Shown: positions 6,386 to 9,490 of the stretch, piece after piece
How the letters are laid out: the number at the start of each line of letters is the position of its first letter
Position numbering within the stretch: the first letter of the stretch is position 1
Assembly: GCA_903924715.1 (NCBI GenBank)
Contig: CAIYCP010000498.1
Location: 1-9,490 of the forward strand
Direction of reading: 5' to 3'
DNA from: an uncultured beta proteobacterium
GTDB taxonomy: Bacteria; Pseudomonadota; Gammaproteobacteria; Burkholderiales; Burkholderiaceae_B
DNA: 9,490 nt
Notes under the pieces: model-generated
The model's database searches: none
What the model was told of the DNA's origin: nothing
What the model saw: the letters and a program-made list of their open reading frames with translations, nothing else
Position numbers and translations under genes: made by a program

Positions 6386-7434
6386 CAGAAGGTGTAGCCC
6401 ACTTTAGTCTGTATCTGATCGAGTTGATCAAGCACTCGCAACAAGGGTTTGAACGCGATATAGCGCGCCGCGACTTGACGCACGTATTGGTTGACGCGGG
6501 GCATGTGCGCTAAGTAGGCCGCTTTACCGTCGCGATGATTGAGTCGGGCAAAGACGCCCAAAATGCGCAGATTGCGCTGTAAACCCATCCACTCGTAGTC
6601 GCGATGAAACTCGGCAAAATCAGCGGGCACGGGCAGGCCCTGTTTGCGTGCGAGTTCCCAGTAGCGAATGGCCCAGTCGATTTGCTGAGGCTCCTCCCAG
6701 GTGGTGCGCGCATCGACAACTAGGGAGGCAAGATCGTACGTAATTGGGCCGGCAACGGCATCTTGAAAATCAAGCACGCCCGGATTGGCGCCATGTTCGG
6801 GCCGTTCGCTCAGCATCAGGTTGGGTGAATGAAAATCCCGGTGGACCAGCACGATGGGTTGCGCAGCATTGTGTTCGACCAATAAGTCAAAAACCTGTTC
6901 AAGCTGCTGCAAGACGGCGGCCTCGAGGGTGACCTTGCAATGCACCGTCACATACCATTCGACGAACAGGCCAAGTTCGATTTTTAGGCGTTTTGCATCG
7001 TAAATTGGCAGGCCAGCGTGATTGGCCGTTTGTAGCGTCACTAAGGCGCCGAGTGCATCGCGATAAAGCGCTTGTAGCTCAGCGTCTGGTAACCCTTGCT
7101 GAATTTTGGCGTAATAGGTCGTCGGCCCTAGGTCAGAAAGTAGCAAAAATCCCTGTTGTAAATCTTGGGCCAGGATTTGAGGCACATTAAGGTTGACCGC
7201 AGCAAGTCGAGCGGCCACATCGACAAAGGGTTGGCAGTTTTCCTGGGGAGGCGGGGCGTCCATCACGATCAGCGTGCTCGAATGCGCCTCGATTCTGAAA
7301 TAACGTCTGAAACTTGCATCACTTGAGGCTGGCGCCAAAGAGTTGATTTTCAGGCTAATTGCCGGATCAAGGGTGGCTAACCACTTGAGCAATAAAGACA
7401 TTCTTGGATCTGTCGCGTGTGTAGGTGGATTCAT
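6385..7434 (-). CDS. amgK: N-acetylmuramate/N-acetylglucosamine anomeric kinase
   Basis: An aminoglycoside-phosphotransferase-fold kinase (349 residues from ATG 7434) that phosphorylates MurNAc at the anomeric position, supplying MurU. Visible motifs are ASSDASFRRYFR (36-47), characteristic of the AmgK branch, the catalytic loop VHRDFHSPN (197-205, catalytic D200), and the metal-binding DFQD (222-225). The frame stays open far upstream (to 7875), but that extension overlaps lptD on the other strand and lacks family character. Two starts are realistic: 7434 (MNPPTH) and 7401 (MSLLLKWLATLDP); neither has a strong Shine-Dalgarno, and the second gives the more usual N-terminus. It heads the amgK-murU-coiled-coil operon and is divergent from lptD, as in pseudomonads and many betaproteobacteria. 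The phosphatase of the pathway, MupP, is not in this window. Confidence 0.88.
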   Translation of the reverse strand: MNPPTHATDPRMSLLLKWLATLDPAISLKINSLAPASSDASFRRYFRIEAHSSTLIVMDAPPPQENCQPFVDVAARLAAVNLNVPQILAQDLQQGFLLLSDLGPTTYYAKIQQGLPDAELQALYRDALGALVTLQTANHAGLPIYDAKRLKIELGLFVEWYVTVHCKVTLEAAVLQQLEQVFDLLVEHNAAQPIVLVHRDFHSPNLMLSERPEHGANPGVLDFQDAVAGPITYDLASLVVDARTTWEEPQQIDWAIRYWELARKQGLPVPADFAEFHRDYEWMGLQRNLRILGVFARLNHRDGKAAYLAHMPRVNQYVRQVAARYIAFKPLLRVLDQLDQIQTKVGYTF

Positions 7435-7502
7435 GAAAAAGTGATTCGTGCGGGCAAGGGGAAAATCGGTGCTAAACCTAAGGCAAATACGCGCCTCTTC
7501 TC

Positions 7503-7508
7503 TATAAT
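7503..7508 (+). promoter_or_regulatory. Consensus -10 box for lptD
   Basis: A perfect TATAAT lies 83 bases before the GTG start of lptD. With a 17-base spacer the -35 position is AAGGCA (7480-7485), matching only three of six consensus bases. A start site near 7515 would give a leader of roughly 77 bases that contains the hairpin at 7522-7540. Confidence 0.5.
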
Positions 7509-7521
7509 ACTGGCTGTCGGT

Positions 7522-7540
7522 GCCTTTTATCTTAAAAGGC
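7522..7540 (+). promoter_or_regulatory. Perfect inverted repeat / hairpin in the lptD leader
   Basis: GCCTTTTA-TCT-TAAAAGGC is an 8-bp perfect inverted repeat with a three-base spacer, extendable by a T-G and a G-C pair (7520-7542). It would sit near the 5' end of the lptD transcript. No U-run follows on either strand, so it is not an intrinsic terminator. It may protect the mRNA 5' end or act as a protein-binding operator for one or both divergent genes; both are inference. Confidence 0.5.
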
Positions 7541-7591
7541 GCTCGGGCACGCTTGCCTCTTGCTGTATCGATCCAGGTGATTTTCTCGAAC

Positions 7592-9490
7592 GTGCGTATT
7601 TTTTGTTGGTTGTTGCTTCTGTCAGGTTTGAGTGTCGCGCTGGCGCAGACGCCGGGTGCGCCTTCGCCAAGCGCACAGGCCACGCTGACCGCTGACGGCC
7701 TGTTGATGCCTGGACTCAAGGTATCGCCTCGTCTCGGCCAGGGGATTCTGTCTGACAAGACCATGCCCATGTTTATCGAAGCCGCCGAGATGCAAGGTGA
7801 CGGCCAGAACAATCTCAAAATGAAGGGCGCTTCAGCGGTCAGACGGCAAGACGGCGTCTTGAAGGCCAATATCATTGATTACAACAAGGGTACGGGCGTG
7901 ATGGATGCCCAAATCAATGCCCGTTTGATTCGCGACGGCAATGTGATCAGTGGTACCGGTATTTTGTACAAAGCGGAGGATGGCACAGCAACGGTCGATC
8001 AACCCAACTTCTGGATTGATAATGGTGGCGCCGGCGTGGGCTCTTGGGCTGATGTCTACAATAAAAATCAGATGAGTCTGACTGACGTGACCTACAGCGG
8101 CTGTCCGTGCCCTCAACCTTCTTGGTATATCGAAACCGAAAAGCTCGACCTCGACTTTCTGGAAAACGAAGGGGTCGCGCGTAACGGCGTGCTGTATTTC
8201 AAAGATGTACCGATTCTTGCCTCGCCGTATCTGTCGTTTCCGATTAAAAAAGAACGTAAGTCAGGCTTTTTATTACCGACCTTTGGTGCCACGAGTAACA
8301 CGGGCGTTGACTTCACGCAGCCCTATTACTTTAATATCGCGCCCAACATGGATATGACGGCGCAATTACGCGCGATGTCCAAACGCGGTTTGCAGATTGG
8401 CGACGAGTTTCGCTATATGGGCGAAAAGTACACAGGCATGATGGCCGGAACCTACTTGAACAAAGACATTCAAACGGGCACCGATCGCTGGATGTTTACC
8501 GCCAATCACTTCCAATCACTCGGAAATGGCTTCTTTGCGGGCTATAACGTCAGCGGGGTCTCTGACGACAACTATTTCAATGACTTCGCGACGATCGCAG
8601 TCAATCAGTCAACCACGACCTATTTACCGCGAATGGCGGGGGCTGGTTGGGCCAACGAGTTCTGGCAAACCAGTGCGCAGGTGCAGACGTATCAGACCTT
8701 GCGGCCACCCGGCACTGCGGTTGCGCCGATTTATAACAAAGTGCCTGAGTTAATGGCCAACGGCGCGCGCTTTGATTTGGGCGGTTTTGACATTCAATCT
8801 CAAAATACGATTACCCGGTTTGAAATGCCGCTTGACAACCGGTTCCCGTATGGGCCGGATGGTTCGCTACGTTACAAGCCGGATGGTTCACGGGCTTCGT
8901 CCTATTCGTCAATATCCTACCCAATCGTGCGACCCGGTTGGTACATCACACCGAAGATCGCCCTCAGTGCGACGCAGTACCAAACCGACTGGTATGGACT
9001 TGAGGGCTGGTACGGATACGGGCAGGCCTCAAACTCGCGGGTGCTGCCGATCATGTCGCTTGATTCTGGCATGACCTTTGATCGCGAGACGACTTTTTTT
9101 GGAAAACCGGCCACGCAGACCCTTGAGCCGCGCGCCTACTATTTGAGAGTGCCTTATCGTGATCAGTCGCAGTTTCCGGTCTATGACACGACGCTGGCCG
9201 ACTTTAACTTCTCTCAGGCGTTCCAAGAAAATATCTATGCGGGTGGTTGGGACCGTATCGCGAATGCCAACCAGGCAACGGTCGCACTGACTACGCGCTG
9301 GATGGATCAAGATACGGGCTTTGAGCGCTTTAGTTTTGGCGTGGCGCAGCGTTTCTATTTTGAAGATCAAATGGTGACGTTGCCGTTTGAGGTGCCGCGC
9401 ACGAACACCAAGTCTGAATTTTTAGTCGGTACCAATGCTGCGTTAACGGACAAGCTCAGCGCGTCTGCAATTTTTCAGTACGACCCTTAC
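7592..9490 (+). CDS. lptD: LPS-assembly outer-membrane protein LptD (partial, 3' end outside the window)
   Basis: The frame is open for 633 codons to the window edge; the family is usually nearly 800 residues in betaproteobacteria, so most of the protein is present. LptD with LptE inserts LPS into the outer leaflet of the outer membrane. From the GTG at 7592 there is a signal peptide (V1-A18, FCWLLLLSGLSVALA, predicted cleavage before Q19). The periplasmic LptA-like beta-jellyroll (about 55-165) includes MFIEAAEMQGDG, and the barrel begins near FPIKKERKSGFLLPTFG (216-232). A conserved cysteine region, C171-P-C173-P, precedes PSWYIET. The mature N-terminus has no cysteine equivalent to E. coli C31. 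AGGTGA (7575-7580) is a possible Shine-Dalgarno, spaced rather long; an in-frame GTG at 7577 is an alternative start. surA, pdxA and rsmA commonly follow in relatives but are not visible here. Confidence 0.93.
   Translation, partial: MRIFCWLLLLSGLSVALAQTPGAPSPSAQATLTADGLLMPGLKVSPRLGQGILSDKTMPMFIEAAEMQGDGQNNLKMKGASAVRRQDGVLKANIIDYNKGTGVMDAQINARLIRDGNVISGTGILYKAEDGTATVDQPNFWIDNGGAGVGSWADVYNKNQMSLTDVTYSGCPCPQPSWYIETEKLDLDFLENEGVARNGVLYFKDVPILASPYLSFPIKKERKSGFLLPTFGATSNTGVDFTQPYYFNIAPNMDMTAQLRAMSKRGLQIGDEFRYMGEKYTGMMAGTYLNKDIQTGTDRWMFTANHFQSLGNGFFAGYNVSGVSDDNYFNDFATIAVNQSTTTYLPRMAGAGWANEFWQTSAQVQTYQTLRPPGTAVAPIYNKVPELMANGARFDLGGFDIQSQNTITRFEMPLDNRFPYGPDGSLRYKPDGSRASSYSSISYPIVRPGWYITPKIALSATQYQTDWYGLEGWYGYGQASNSRVLPIMSLDSGMTFDRETTFFGKPATQTLEPRAYYLRVPYRDQSQFPVYDTTLADFNFSQAFQENIYAGGWDRIANANQATVALTTRWMDQDTGFERFSFGVAQRFYFEDQMVTLPFEVPRTNTKSEFLVGTNAALTDKLSASAIFQYDPY

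Larger units (their letters stand above)
7435..7591. promoter_or_regulatory. Divergent promoter region between amgK and lptD
   Basis: The 157 bases between the two starts contain the lptD -10 candidate, a strong hairpin and an AGGTGA element. On the minus strand TATTAT (7509-7504) overlaps the plus-strand TATAAT and could be a -10 for amgK, but its -35 is poor. No sigma-E type GAACTT/TCTGA pair was seen, although lptD is under sigma-E in E. coli. Confidence 0.45.

Noticed and set aside
7522..7540. Rho-independent terminator or attenuator upstream of lptD
   Set aside because: No T-run follows the stem on either strand and no leader peptide was seen.
7435..7875. Long upstream extension of amgK to 7875
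   Set aside because: It overlaps the lptD signal peptide and jellyroll coding sequence on the other strand, and the translated extension has no kinase character.
7832..8316. Minus-strand open frames within lptD
   Set aside because: Antisense to clearly conserved LptD sequence (jellyroll and CPCPQPSWYI region); no independent support.

Overview
The window looks like chromosomal DNA from a betaproteobacterium of the order Burkholderiales, possibly Alcaligenaceae-like. The basis is the divergent amgK-murU / lptD arrangement, the betaproteobacterial style of the LptD protein, and a moderate GC content judged by eye. The assignment is an inference from memory of these families; no search was run. 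Coding density is very high, and no mobile element, CRISPR array, tRNA or rRNA was seen.

Left part (1-4065, minus strand): a tightly packed envelope-glycosylation operon. Read in the direction of transcription it encodes an ArnT-like GT-C membrane glycosyltransferase (2431-4065), a flippase-like LPG_synthase_TM/UPF0104 membrane protein (1373-2434, overlapping its neighbour through TTGA), and a family 9 (heptosyltransferase-like) glycosyltransferase with an N-terminal membrane segment and a four-cysteine cluster (107-1360). Last is the first 29 codons of another membrane or exported protein (87 down to the window edge). Together they suggest synthesis or decoration of a lipid-linked or LPS-linked glycan, but neither sugar nor acceptor can be read from the sequence. 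Homopolymer tracts (G8 and G7 in the GT-C gene, two A8 in the GT9 gene) are worth checking for phase variation.

Middle (4139-4894, plus strand): one short-chain dehydrogenase/reductase. It starts at a TTG with a good Shine-Dalgarno sequence and has complete catalytic residues. It converges with the next operon, with a small hairpin in the 30-base gap.

Right-middle (4925-7434, minus strand): amgK-murU followed by a membrane-anchored coiled-coil protein. AmgK and MurU turn recycled MurNAc into UDP-MurNAc, bypassing de novo (fosfomycin-sensitive) synthesis. The third gene follows after 18 bases and resembles the DUF6776 family; its role is unknown.

Right end (7592-9490+, plus strand): lptD, the outer-membrane LPS translocon, beginning at a GTG and running off the window after 633 codons. 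A perfect TATAAT and an 8-bp perfect hairpin lie in the shared region between amgK and lptD.

Overall the window is an envelope-biogenesis neighbourhood (glycan assembly, peptidoglycan recycling, LPS export). I do not see a clearly new system. The least understood pieces are the left operon and the coiled-coil gene beside amgK-murU.
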